In this document: piece by piece, positions 1 to 7,959 of the stretch
Numbering within the stretch: the first letter of the stretch is position 1
Layout: the number at the start of each line of letters is the position of its first letter
Origin: Lentzea sp. NEAU-D7
GTDB lineage: Bacteria; Actinomycetota; Actinomycetes; Mycobacteriales; Pseudonocardiaceae
Direction of reading: 5' to 3'
NCBI RefSeq assembly: GCF_026242055.1
Contig: NZ_JAPJDL010000018.1
Coordinates: 1-64,000, forward strand
Length of the DNA stretch: 64,000 nt
Made by a program: the position numbers and the translations under genes
The notes under the pieces: model-generated
Told to the model about the DNA's origin: nothing
The model's database searches: none
What the model saw: only the letters and a program-made list of their open reading frames with translations

Positions 1-1
1 C

Positions 2-73
2 CCCGGAGACGACACCGCCGCGACGCCCGAATACAACCCGGTATGAGGGCATCGCGGCGGCGCCGTCTCCGGG
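2..73. other. Long imperfect hairpin at the window edge, probable terminator
   Basis: Three nested complementary arms pair: 2-11 with 64-73 (CCCGGAGACG / CGTCTCCGGG), 15-22 with 53-60 (CCGCCGCG / CGCGGCGG) and 25-28 with 47-50. They are separated by symmetric internal loops of 3x3 and 2x2 and capped by an 18-nt loop. There is no U-tract. It may terminate a gene beyond the left edge, or be a structured RNA. The structure is directly visible; the function is inferred. Confidence 0.55.
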
Positions 74-212
74 TCTCTCGCCCGCGCCTGCCACCGGACG
101 AACTTCCGGGACACGACCTGGTCGCGAGGCCAGTGGCGAATTCCCGCCCCCTCGGGTAACCATGCAGTGGGCTGACGGAGAGGAAAAGAGCACCCACAAC
201 ACGGGAGTCTGG

Positions 213-512
213 ATGGCCACAGGGGGCAAGACCGAGCTCGCCATCGACCTGGACGAGCTTCGTCTGCTGGTCGGATTGTCCTACCGCGAACTGGCACGCC
301 GCACGGGGTGTGCCCGCAGCACGTTGCACGACGCCTTGACCGGCCGCCGGTTTCCCCGGCTGGACACGGTGCTGGCGATCGCGCGGGTGTGCGGCGGGGA
401 CACGACGCGCTGGCGGTTGCGCTGGGTCGCGGCGTGCAAGCGCTCATCTTCCTCGCACCGCACCGACGATGTCCTTGCAGTCGACCAGTCCGAGCTGACG
501 GGAGTCCTGTGA
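213..512 (+). CDS. Small XRE-type helix-turn-helix DNA-binding protein
   Basis: A 99-residue protein. Residues about 10-60 form a Cro/C1-type helix-turn-helix: ELARRTGCARSTLHDALTGR covers helices 2-3, and a following hydrophobic helix contains VLAIARVCGGD. I chose the ATG at 213 because GGGAG lies just upstream; an in-frame ATG at 162 has no such site. The C-terminal 30 residues are low-complexity and overlap the 3' end of the convergent S26 peptidase gene by 69 bases, so the tail is probably unconstrained. Similar short domains head many actinomycete regulators that carry a C-terminal sensor, and this copy has none. It could regulate the neighbouring peptide operon, or be a truncated regulator remnant. 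Confidence 0.6.
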   Translation: MATGGKTELAIDLDELRLLVGLSYRELARRTGCARSTLHDALTGRRFPRLDTVLAIARVCGGDTTRWRLRWVAACKRSSSSHRTDDVLAVDQSELTGVL

Positions 513-776
513 ACGCGGGTTGTCCCCCACGACGGCGACGAAACCGTCCGGCACGTGCGCCAAGCCGGGCAGCGTGGCGGCCAGCCACGGTGGCACCGGA
601 TCGCCTGCTGTGGCCGCCACCCTCTTGACGCGGTGCGGCAGTTCGGGGTCCGGTACCCGGAACACGATCACCTCGTGGTGACGGGGCCGCCGGAAGAGCC
701 TGCGCGCCAGCAGCTTCTGACCGTCGTGCAGGGTCGGCGACATGCTGTTGCCCCGCACGGTGACCCTGATCCACAT
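444..776 (-). CDS. S26-family (signal peptidase I / LexA fold) serine peptidase
   Basis: A 110-residue peptidase with the Ser/Lys dyad of family S26. The nucleophile is Ser11 in GNSMSPTL and the general base is Lys51 in RVKRVAATAGD; the closing GDN box (VVGDNPRSQDS) is also present. It is much shorter than type I signal peptidases and has no obvious N-terminal membrane anchor. Its ATG overlaps the stop of the upstream ABC exporter gene (ATGA), making it the last gene of the peptide operon. Family knowledge says S26 enzymes cut after small residues, so it plausibly removes the leader of the six-cysteine peptide at the Ala-Gly-Ala site. That substrate assignment is inferred from context. Confidence 0.85.
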   Translation of the reverse strand: MWIRVTVRGNSMSPTLHDGQKLLARRLFRRPRHHEVIVFRVPDPELPHRVKRVAATAGDPVPPWLAATLPGLAHVPDGFVAVVGDNPRSQDSRQLGLVDCKDIVGAVRGR

Positions 777-2557
777 CAGTTGACCCTCGCGTCCTGGTAG
801 CCGTCGGCCTGGAGCCGGAACAGGCGGGCGTACTCGCCTCCGGCGTTCATCAGCGCGTCGTGGTCACCCTGCTCGGCGATCCGCCCGCCGGCCAGGGTGA
901 CGATGAGGCCGGCCCCGCGCAACGCGGCCAGCCGGTGCGAGATCAGCAGCCGCGTGCGGCCCTCCGCGTGCTGCCGCACGGTCTCGTGCACCCGGTGTTC
1001 CGCTTCGGCGTCCAGCCCGGACGTCGGCTCGTCCAGGATCATGAGGTCGGCGTCCGCGCGCATCAGGCACCGCGCCAGCGCCACGCGTTGCCACTGCCCG
1101 CCGGACAGCGTGACGCCCGCCCGTTCCTCGTCGGCGTGAGTCCTCGACAGCACCGTGTCGTACCCGTCCGGCAACGCTTCCAGCGTCTCCGCGACACGGG
1201 CCCTGCCCGCGGCCGCGACGATCCGCGCCCGGTCACCGAGCTCGTCCACCCGGCCGATGCCGATGTTCTCCGCCGCGGTCAGGTCGTAGGTCATGAACTC
1301 CTGGAACACCACGCCGATCCGGGCACGCAACGCCGCCACGTCGAGGTCGCGGAGATCCACGCCACCCCACGTGATCGACCCCCGCTGCGGGTCGTAGAAC
1401 CGGCACAGCAGCTTCACCAGCGTGCTCTTGCCCGCGCCGTTGACTCCGACCAGCCCGACCGCCTCACCGGCGGGGATGGTCAGGTTCACCCCGCGCAGCA
1501 CCCACGGGCCGTCGTCGGAGTACCGGAACCAGACGTCCCGCAGCTCGATCGCCGCCTCGCCGGGAGTGCCGGTGCCCGGCGGCAGGTCGTCCCCGGTGCC
1601 GATCACGTCGAGGTAGTGCCCGAACAACCGCACGGCGCGCCCGGCCTCGCCGAGCTGCAGCACCACCCCGGACAGCCCGGTCTGCACCCCGGCCACCGCC
1701 CCGAGGAACAGCACGAGGTCACCGACCGACGACCTGCCCGCGACGACGTTGAGCGCCACCACGACCGTGCCCGCCCCGGCGACGACCGCGCCGAGCAACG
1801 CCAGTGCGCTCTGCACCGCCGTGCCCCTGCGCTGCGCCGCGAGCCGCGCACCGCTGACCGTCACCAGCGATCCGACCATCCGGGTGTGCAGCAGCGAGCC
1901 GAGGCCGAACAGCCGGATCTCCTTGGCGGCGCGCACGTCCGTGAGCAACGCCCGGTAGAACAGCCGCCGCCGGTCCGTCGCCACCCACGCCTCCTCCGTC
2001 GACGCCTCGCGCCGCGCGGTCGCCAGCCGGGCGAACACCGCCGTCACCACGGACGCCAGCAGCAGCAACGTCATCGGCGGCCACACCACCAGCAACGCGC
2101 CGGTGAAGCTGGCCAGCAGCACGACCGAGCGCACGACCTCCTGGGTGAACTGCGAGATCGTGCCGGGCGCTTCCTGCGCGGCCTGCTCGGCGAGCCGCAA
2201 CCGGTCGTGGAACGCGGGATCCTCGATGCGCGCCAGCCCCGGCAGCGTGGCGACGCGCTGGAACAACCTGCTCTCGACCGTCACCGCCACCCGCTGCCGC
2301 ACGACCTCCCCGAGATGCCCGCAGAGGTAGAGCAACGCGATGGCGACGCCACCGACGAGCGCCGACGCGACCGCCAGGAACGCCGCCCGGCCCGCACCGG
2401 CCTGACGCGACGTCAGCTCGTCCACCAGCAGCATCGTCAGCCAGGCCCCGCTCGCGGGAGCGGCACCGGCGACCACCGTGAGCGCGAGGGTTCCACCGGC
2501 GAGCACGGGTGCGGCCTTGAACGGCAACGCGAGCGCCGCCAGGGCGTTGCGGATCAT
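776..2557 (-). CDS. ABC exporter, fused permease and ATPase
   Basis: A 593-residue type-1 ABC half-exporter. An N-terminal transmembrane domain (about residues 1-310, several hydrophobic helices) precedes a C-terminal ATPase. Walker A is GVNGAGKST, the signature is LSGGQWQRVALAR, Walker B is DLMILDEPTSGLD, and the switch histidine lies in LLISHRLAAL. There is no N-terminal C39 peptidase domain, which fits a separate peptidase gene immediately downstream. The ATG overlaps the MauE-thioredoxin stop and the stop overlaps the peptidase start. It probably exports the small cysteine-rich peptide as a homodimer. Assignment to the ABC exporter class is certain; the cargo is inferred. Confidence 0.92.
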   Translation of the reverse strand: MIRNALAALALPFKAAPVLAGGTLALTVVAGAAPASGAWLTMLLVDELTSRQAGAGRAAFLAVASALVGGVAIALLYLCGHLGEVVRQRVAVTVESRLFQRVATLPGLARIEDPAFHDRLRLAEQAAQEAPGTISQFTQEVVRSVVLLASFTGALLVVWPPMTLLLLASVVTAVFARLATARREASTEEAWVATDRRRLFYRALLTDVRAAKEIRLFGLGSLLHTRMVGSLVTVSGARLAAQRRGTAVQSALALLGAVVAGAGTVVVALNVVAGRSSVGDLVLFLGAVAGVQTGLSGVVLQLGEAGRAVRLFGHYLDVIGTGDDLPPGTGTPGEAAIELRDVWFRYSDDGPWVLRGVNLTIPAGEAVGLVGVNGAGKSTLVKLLCRFYDPQRGSITWGGVDLRDLDVAALRARIGVVFQEFMTYDLTAAENIGIGRVDELGDRARIVAAAGRARVAETLEALPDGYDTVLSRTHADEERAGVTLSGGQWQRVALARCLMRADADLMILDEPTSGLDAEAEHRVHETVRQHAEGRTRLLISHRLAALRGAGLIVTLAGGRIAEQGDHDALMNAGGEYARLFRLQADGYQDARVN

Positions 2558-3489
2558 GCCACCGGCGCCGGGACCCCGGCGAAGTCCGCGAGCTTGGTCC
2601 CGGACGCCGTCACCACTCCTCCGTGCGTGTACAGCAATGTCGGATAGGCCATGACCTCGAACGCGGACAGCACGGGGTCATCGGTGCCGACGACGGCCAC
2701 CCGGCCCAGCGCGCCGACCTTCTCGACCAGCCGGGCCGTGGCCTCGGGATCGCCCGGGTCTCCGTCCACAACGGACACGAACCGCGCCGCGGGCGAATCT
2801 GCCAGCAGGGCGTCGGTCAGCGTCCGGCACGGCCCGCAGCCGACCGAGAAGAACCCGACCTGCACCGGCCCGTCGAGATCGGCCTCGGTGAACGGAACAC
2901 CGCTCGTGTCCGCGACCGAGAACGGCTTGATCACCAGGCCCGGCCGCGGCAGGTTCGACTCGCGCTTCGGCTGCGAGTTCTCCTGCAGCTCCCGGACCCT
3001 GGCCACCAGCCCGTACGTGAACAACACGTGAAGCGCCACCACCACGGCGAGCAGCACGACGGCGATCGTGAGCAGGGTCAAGGGTTCCTCCCAGGAAACA
3101 GGTGCCGGCACGAACGCGCCCAGCGCGGCCACCGCGATCAGCAGGCCGTTGCGCACGAGGTGCTTGAGCCCCAGCACGTCCCCACCCGCGCCAAAACACT
3201 TGCAGCGCACCGACTTCCGGCCGGTGATGGCCAGCACGACCGCGCCGCAGAACGTCACGAGCAACGTCACGGCGACGCCGTACCCGAGCCTCGTACCGGG
3301 AACGGCGAGCAGCACGACCGCCAACGCCTCCCCCGCGAGCACCGCGACGGCGAGAGGCCGGGCGGGCAGCGGCACCAGGGCGGCGATCGAGTCGCGGAAC
3401 TCGGCGAACCCCCGCCGTGACCGCACCTTGCCGGCGAAGGCCACCAGGAACACCACGGCGAGCAGCACACGAGCGAACAGATCGAGCAC
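2554..3489 (-). CDS. MauE/DoxX-type membrane redox protein fused to a thioredoxin-like domain
   Basis: A 311-residue protein with two parts. Residues 1 to about 165 form a four-helix MauE/DoxX-like membrane domain with the redox pair in VRCKCFGAGG. After a linker, residues about 185-311 form an extracytoplasmic thioredoxin-like domain with the active site GCGPC and a cis-Pro in AYPTLLY. The GTG at 3489 is chosen because GGAGG sits five bases upstream; the TTG at 3504 lacks a site and lies next to a hairpin. The pairing resembles membrane thiol oxidases coupled to thioredoxins, so it should form or shuffle disulfides in the exported six-cysteine peptide encoded just upstream. The domains are visible; the partner is inferred. 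Confidence 0.85.
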   Translation of the reverse strand: MLDLFARVLLAVVFLVAFAGKVRSRRGFAEFRDSIAALVPLPARPLAVAVLAGEALAVVLLAVPGTRLGYGVAVTLLVTFCGAVVLAITGRKSVRCKCFGAGGDVLGLKHLVRNGLLIAVAALGAFVPAPVSWEEPLTLLTIAVVLLAVVVALHVLFTYGLVARVRELQENSQPKRESNLPRPGLVIKPFSVADTSGVPFTEADLDGPVQVGFFSVGCGPCRTLTDALLADSPAARFVSVVDGDPGDPEATARLVEKVGALGRVAVVGTDDPVLSAFEVMAYPTLLYTHGGVVTASGTKLADFAGVPAPVA

Positions 3490-3511
3490 GTCGGCCTCCG
3501 GCAACGAGTGC

Positions 3512-3541
3512 GGGGTGCCGGTGACGAGTCACCGGCACCCC
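3512..3541 (-). terminator. Perfect hairpin between precursor gene and maturation genes
   Basis: A 13-bp perfect stem (3512-3524 with 3529-3541, GGGGTGCCGGTGA / TCACCGGCACCCC) with a CGAG tetraloop. It begins six bases after the peptide stop codon and has no U-tract. It probably acts as a partial terminator or 3' stabiliser, giving more precursor mRNA than maturation mRNA. Confidence 0.7.
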
Positions 3542-3547
3542 GTCGTG

Positions 3548-3709
3548 TCACTTGCAGGTGCTGCTCACCGACGAGCAGATGCCGTTGCAGTTGAAGCGGT
3601 AGCCCCTCTTGCAACACTGGCCGTGCTCCGGCACGCAGGCACCGGCATCGATCTTCGGCAGCACGAGTCCGACGAGCCGCTCACCGGCCAGCTTGGCGAA
3701 TCGCTTCAC
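3548..3709 (-). CDS. Secreted six-cysteine peptide precursor
   Basis: A 53-residue peptide starting at the GTG at 3709, preceded by a strong GGGAGGAG site; an in-frame upstream ATG has none. Residues 1-24 are a leader: basic (KRF.K), amphipathic (ERLVGLVLP), ending in a small-residue site DAGA. The C-terminal 29 residues hold six cysteines spaced C-x6-CC-x7-C-x3-C-x6-C, compatible with three disulfides. No Sec-type hydrophobic core is evident, so export by the dedicated ABC protein is likely. It is the first gene of the operon with the MauE-thioredoxin, ABC exporter and S26 peptidase. Activity is unknown; a bacteriocin-like or signalling miniprotein is possible. Confidence 0.8.
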   Translation of the reverse strand: MKRFAKLAGERLVGLVLPKIDAGACVPEHGQCCKRGYRFNCNGICSSVSSTCK

Positions 3710-3811
3710 GGGTCCGCTCCTCCCAGTTCGACCAACATCAACGCCACCCACGCTGGTCTGCGGCGGCGGCGAGCGGAAGACGGGTCGGACGAAGTCGGAC
3801 GAGCTCGGACT

Positions 3812-4921
3812 CTAGGCCAGCATCCGGCGGACGGCGGACGCGATCAGCTCGGACGGCGAGCCGGTGCCGTAGGGCGACGGGATCTCGCGCAGCGCGGCCC
3901 GATGCCCCTCCACGTCGTCCAGCCACGCCAGCACCGAGCTGCCCACCAGCGGACCGGGCGGGACGAGCGTGCCGAACGTGCCCTCGATCTCCGGCCGTTC
4001 GGTGCTGCGCCGCACGACCACCACGGGCCGCTTCAGCACGCTCACCTCCTCCTGGATGCCGCCCGAGTCCGACACGACCACCGCGGACCCGTGCGCCAGG
4101 GCCAGGAACGGCCGGTACGGCTGGGGTTCGACCACCTGGAGGCCGTGCAGCAGCGCCTCCAGCCCGAACTCGGTGATGCGACTGGCGGTCCGCGGGTGCA
4201 GCGGCAGCACGACGGGCAGCGGCAGCCGGCCCAGCTCGCGCAGGATGATCTCCAGGTTGGCCGCGTCGTCCACGTTCTCGGGGCGGTGGATGGTGGCCAG
4301 GACGTAGCCGTCGGGCTTCAGGCCGAGCTCGCCCAGGACCACGTCCTGCTCGTCCGCGGAGGGCAGCGCGTGCGCCAGCGCCTCCACGACGGTGTTGCCG
4401 GTGACGGCGACACGGCTCTCCGCGACGCCCTCGCCCAGCAGGTTGCGGCGGTTCAGCGACGTCGGCGCGCAGCAGAGGTCGGAGAGGTGGTCGATGAGCA
4501 CGCGGTTGTGCTCCTCCGGCATCGCGCGGTCGTAGCTGCGCAGGCCCGCCTCCACGTGCACCAGCGGCACGTCGCAGGCGTTGGCGGCCAACGCTCCCGC
4601 GAGTGCGGAGGTCGTGTCGCCCTGCACGATCACGGCGCCCGGCCGGTGCGCGGCCAGCACCTCGTCCACCGCCGAGACGGCACGGCCGAGCTGGTCGCCC
4701 CGGCGCAGTCCGCCCAGCCGCAGTTCGTGGAACGCGCCGGGTTCCGGCACCTCGCGGCGGATGAGGGAGTACATCGAGCGGTCGTAGTGCTGACCGGTGT
4801 AGATCATGGTGCACGCGCTGCCGAAGTGGTCGACGAGCGGCGCGAGTTTGATCAGTTCCGGCCTGGTGCCGCAGACGATCGTGACGATGTTCGTTTCCCG
4901 CACCGCGGCAAGGTACTTCAT
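3812..4921 (-). CDS. wecB: UDP-N-acetylglucosamine 2-epimerase (non-hydrolysing)
   Basis: A 369-residue enzyme interconverting UDP-GlcNAc and UDP-ManNAc. The family signature GTRPELIKLAPL lies near the N-terminus, VHVEAGLRSYD mid-protein, and the UDP-binding SDSGGIQEEVSVLKRPVVV with a following RPE near the C-terminus. The start is placed at the ATG giving MKYLAAVRETNIV, which matches the family N-terminus; in-frame starts up to 5029 are possible but would run into the divergent gene's promoter. It faces away from the plus-strand polysaccharide genes and should supply ManNAc units for them. The fold is certain, the precise hexosamine less so. Confidence 0.88.
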   Translation of the reverse strand: MKYLAAVRETNIVTIVCGTRPELIKLAPLVDHFGSACTMIYTGQHYDRSMYSLIRREVPEPGAFHELRLGGLRRGDQLGRAVSAVDEVLAAHRPGAVIVQGDTTSALAGALAANACDVPLVHVEAGLRSYDRAMPEEHNRVLIDHLSDLCCAPTSLNRRNLLGEGVAESRVAVTGNTVVEALAHALPSADEQDVVLGELGLKPDGYVLATIHRPENVDDAANLEIILRELGRLPLPVVLPLHPRTASRITEFGLEALLHGLQVVEPQPYRPFLALAHGSAVVVSDSGGIQEEVSVLKRPVVVVRRSTERPEIEGTFGTLVPPGPLVGSSVLAWLDDVEGHRAALREIPSPYGTGSPSELIASAVRRMLA

Positions 4922-5027
4922 CGATCTTGACGAAACCGGGCACATCCCGCGCACGTTCACTCGAAAGAGTTGCCTCCGATATCGCTCGAAAGTGTTGCCG
5001 CACAAGCGTGTCGTAGTGTCCGCGCTC

Positions 5028-5855
5028 ATGTCCGGTCATCTGGCACTTGCGGTGTCCACTGTGCTCTACGGCCTGGGGATAGTCGCGCAGACCGTCGCCG
5101 CGCGCAGGGCTGAGGAACGTCCCGGCACCGGGGTGGGGCTGCTCGCCCGCCTCGCCGCGGACCGGTTGTACCTGCTGGGGTTCACCGGTCAGGTCGGCGG
5201 GTTCCTGTTCGCGTTCCTGGCGCGCGAGGACCTGCCCCTCTACCTGGTGCAGGCCGGTTCGTCGTGCGCGGTCGGCCTCGCCACCGTGATCGGCGTGCTG
5301 CTGCTCGGCTGGCGGATCCGGCGCGTCGAGATCGCCGTGCTGGTGGTGATGGCGTGCGGACTGCTGTTGCTGACGGGTGCGGCGGCGCCGTCCACCGCCC
5401 GCGAGCTCCCGCTGGTGCCCGCCCTGGTGGTGCTGGGGCTGCTGACGCTCGCGGTGCTGCCGCTGGCACGGGTGTTCAAGGCCGCGACGCCGGTGCTCGC
5501 CGGCATCGCGTTCGCCGTGGTCGCGGTGGCCGCGCGCAACGTCGCCGGCAAGCCGGTGCTCGACCTGGTGCTGCACCCGCTGACCTGGGTGATGGTGATC
5601 GCCGCGTTCGTCGGGCAGGCGTGCCTCGCGACGGCGTTGCAGCGCGGTTCGGCCACGTCCGCGGTGGCGTCGATGGACGCGACCACCGTGGTGATCGGCT
5701 CGGCGGCCGGGCTCGCGGTGATGGGCGACCAGATCGCGGCCGGGCGCGAGTGGTGGGTCGTGCTGGGCGTGCTGCTGGTGGTGTCCGGCGTGCTGGTGCT
5801 CGGGTCCGTCGCGAAGCCCGCCCGGGAGCTGGTCACGGCCAGAGGTGAGCGGTGA
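5028..5855 (+). CDS. Multi-spanning membrane protein, drug/metabolite-transporter-like
   Basis: A 275-residue very hydrophobic protein with roughly nine or ten predicted helices of the EamA/DMT layout, beginning AVSTVLYGLGIVAQTVAAR and ending with a basic tail. The ATG at 5028 fits the start of the first helix; longer in-frame starts would overlap the divergent epimerase gene. Its GTGA stop/start overlap with the following deacetylase gene indicates translational coupling. It may move a sugar, lipid-linked intermediate or precursor across the membrane during polysaccharide assembly. The family is judged by hydrophobicity pattern only, so a substrate cannot be assigned. Confidence 0.7.
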   Translation: MSGHLALAVSTVLYGLGIVAQTVAARRAEERPGTGVGLLARLAADRLYLLGFTGQVGGFLFAFLAREDLPLYLVQAGSSCAVGLATVIGVLLLGWRIRRVEIAVLVVMACGLLLLTGAAAPSTARELPLVPALVVLGLLTLAVLPLARVFKAATPVLAGIAFAVVAVAARNVAGKPVLDLVLHPLTWVMVIAAFVGQACLATALQRGSATSAVASMDATTVVIGSAAGLAVMGDQIAAGREWWVVLGVLLVVSGVLVLGSVAKPARELVTARGER

Positions 5856-6796
5856 AGCCCGTCGCCAGCGTGTCGCTGGACCTCGACAACCTGTGGGCGT
5901 ACCTGCGCACGCACGGCGACCCCCGCTGGGAGAGCAGGCCGAGCTTCCTGCCGTCCGCGGTGCCGCGCCTGCTGGACGTCTTCGGTGAACAGCGCCTGAC
6001 CACCACGGTCTTCGTGGTCGGCGCGGACGCGGAACGCGACGACGGCGCCGAGGCGGTCGCGTCGATCACCGCGGCCGGGCACGAGATCGCGAACCACTCG
6101 TTCTGGCACCAGCCGTGGCTGCACCGCTTCTCCGACGAGGAGGTCGAGAAGGAGGTCATGCGCGCCGAGGAGGCGATCATGACCGCCGGGGCGCCGCGGC
6201 CCGTGGGGTTCCGCGGCCCCGGCTACAGCGTCACGCCCGCGCTGCTCGACGTGCTGCGGCGGCGCGGCTACCTCTACGACGCGAGCGTGCTGCCGACGTG
6301 GATCGGGCCGCTGGCCCGCGCGTACCACAACCGCTCGGCGGGGTCGACGGACGGCGGCGAGGACCTGTTCGGCGGGTTCGGCAAGGTCCGCGCTCCCAAC
6401 ACCGCGTACCGCTGGCGGGACACCGGACTGGTCGAGCTGCCGGTGACGACGATGCCGTTGCTGCGTGTGCCGATCCACGGCGCGTACCTGTTGCAGCTGC
6501 ACCAGGTCTCGCCCCGGCTCGCTCGCGGGTACTTCCGCACGGCGTTGCGCCTGTGCCTGGCGCGCAAGGTCTCCCCGTCGTTGCTGCTGCACCCGACCGA
6601 CGTGCTCTCCGGTGCCGAGGCGCCCGGGATGGAGTTCTTCCCCGGCATGGCCGTGCCGGGCGCCCAGAAGGTCGAGCTCCTGGGCTGGGTGTTGTCCCTG
6701 CTGCGCAAGCACTTCGACGTGGTCGGCACCGGCGCGCACGTCGAGCGCGTCGCCGCATCCCCCCTGCGCGAACGGGATCCGGTCGCATGTGGCTGA
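5852..6796 (+). CDS. Polysaccharide deacetylase (NodB/CE4-like)
   Basis: A 314-residue protein with the NodB homology fold. Motif 1 is degenerate (VSLDLDN), motif 2 supplies metal ligands in NHSFWH, and motif 3 is FRGPGYS. The remaining region aligns with the PEP-CTERM/XrtA-associated type of deacetylase, with a long loop before LVELPVTTMPLLR. No signal peptide is visible, so it may act in the cytoplasm on a lipid-linked sugar. It overlaps the gene before it by four bases and the O-antigen ligase gene after it by ten. The likely role is N-deacetylation of a hexosamine in the repeat unit. Confidence 0.82.
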   Translation: MKPVASVSLDLDNLWAYLRTHGDPRWESRPSFLPSAVPRLLDVFGEQRLTTTVFVVGADAERDDGAEAVASITAAGHEIANHSFWHQPWLHRFSDEEVEKEVMRAEEAIMTAGAPRPVGFRGPGYSVTPALLDVLRRRGYLYDASVLPTWIGPLARAYHNRSAGSTDGGEDLFGGFGKVRAPNTAYRWRDTGLVELPVTTMPLLRVPIHGAYLLQLHQVSPRLARGYFRTALRLCLARKVSPSLLLHPTDVLSGAEAPGMEFFPGMAVPGAQKVELLGWVLSLLRKHFDVVGTGAHVERVAASPLRERDPVACG

Positions 6797-7959
6797 CGGT
6801 CCTGCTGCGCGTCTTCGCCTGCGGGACGGTGGCGCTGGCGCCCCTGGAAGGCTATCTGCTGCAGGTGCACGGGCAGCTGGCCAAGATCGTGCCCGCGCTG
6901 CTGATCGGTGTCTGGCTGTTCTCCCTGCACCGCGATCGGCGACTGCCCGCGCCGCACCCGCTGCACCTGGTCGTCGCGTCGCTGGCGGTCGTGCTGCTCG
7001 CGACCTCCGCCGTGCACGAGGCCGAGCAGTTCACGCTCGAGTACCTGGTGCGGTGGGTGCCGTTCCTGGTGATCACGGTGGTGCTCGCCGACGTGGCCGC
7101 GCGGGAGGTGCCGGTCCGCGCGTTGCTCGGGGCGACGGTCGCGGGCGCGGTCGTGGCGGCGGCGGGCGGGCTGCTCAGCGTGGCCGGTGGCTCGTTGCGC
7201 GCCACCGGGCCGCTGGAGGACCCCAACGACCTGGCGTTCTTCCTCGTGGCGGCGCTGCCGCTGCTGGTCGCGCTGCCGGCCAGGGGCCGGTCGCGGATCG
7301 TCCTGTTGCTGCTGGGCGCGGTGCTGGTGGCCGGTGCCGCGGCGACGTTCTCGCGCGGCGGCGGGATCGCGCTGGCCTGCGCGCTGGTGTGGCTGATAGC
7401 GCGCCGGGCCCTGCCGGTCCGGGCGGTGGTCGTGACGGCCGCCGTCGCCGGTGCGGCGGCGCTGCTGTTCGCCTCGACGGCGCAAGCGGAACTGTCGCGG
7501 GCGCTGCAGGAGAAGAGCCACATCGCGGGCACCAACGCCGACACCCGGATGCTGCGCTGGCAGGCGGCCGCGCGGATGCTGGCCGACAACCCTGTGCTCG
7601 GCGTCGGGCCCGGCGGGTTCCGCCAGGAGTACGCGGCCGCCGGGCACAACGCGGAGATCGACGAGCAGACCCCGGTGGCGCACAACCTGTTCCTCGAAGT
7701 GGCCGCCGAGCTCGGGGTCGCGGGGTTCGCGCTGCTGATCGCGTTCATCGCGGTCGGGTTCGTGGCGAGCGAACGGGCGCTGCGGCGCGTGGCGGACCGG
7801 CGTGAGGCCGTGGCCGTGCAGGCGGCGCTGATCGCCGTGCTGGTCGCCTCGATCTTCCTGTCCGAGCAGTACTACCTGCCCCTGTGGTCGCTCGTCGCCC
7901 TCGCGGCCGCGATCGAGCGGCGTTCCCGGAAGGAGCCTCGATGCGCGTTCTCCACGTGA
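6787..7959 (+). CDS. O-antigen ligase / Wzy-type polymerase membrane protein
   Basis: A 390-residue protein with about ten hydrophobic helices. The Wzy_C-type loop lies around residues 235-310, with GPGGFRQEYAAAGHNAE and TPVAHNLFLEVAAELG. The pattern RATGPLEDPNDLAFFL is also typical of this family. The ATG at 6787 begins inside the end of the deacetylase gene. It probably polymerises or ligates lipid-linked repeat units outside the membrane. Polymerase and ligase roles cannot be separated from sequence alone. Confidence 0.85.
   Translation: MWLTVLLRVFACGTVALAPLEGYLLQVHGQLAKIVPALLIGVWLFSLHRDRRLPAPHPLHLVVASLAVVLLATSAVHEAEQFTLEYLVRWVPFLVITVVLADVAAREVPVRALLGATVAGAVVAAAGGLLSVAGGSLRATGPLEDPNDLAFFLVAALPLLVALPARGRSRIVLLLLGAVLVAGAAATFSRGGGIALACALVWLIARRALPVRAVVVTAAVAGAAALLFASTAQAELSRALQEKSHIAGTNADTRMLRWQAAARMLADNPVLGVGPGGFRQEYAAAGHNAEIDEQTPVAHNLFLEVAAELGVAGFALLIAFIAVGFVASERALRRVADRREAVAVQAALIAVLVASIFLSEQYYLPLWSLVALAAAIERRSRKEPRCAFST

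Noticed and set aside
860..2647. A 595-residue open frame on the plus strand
   Set aside because: It is antisense to the ABC exporter and MauE-thioredoxin genes and has the Arg/Pro/Gln/His-rich composition of a GC-rich shadow frame.
3068..4930. A 620-residue plus-strand open frame
   Set aside because: It runs antisense through three well-recognised genes (MauE-thioredoxin, peptide precursor, epimerase) and shows no domain.
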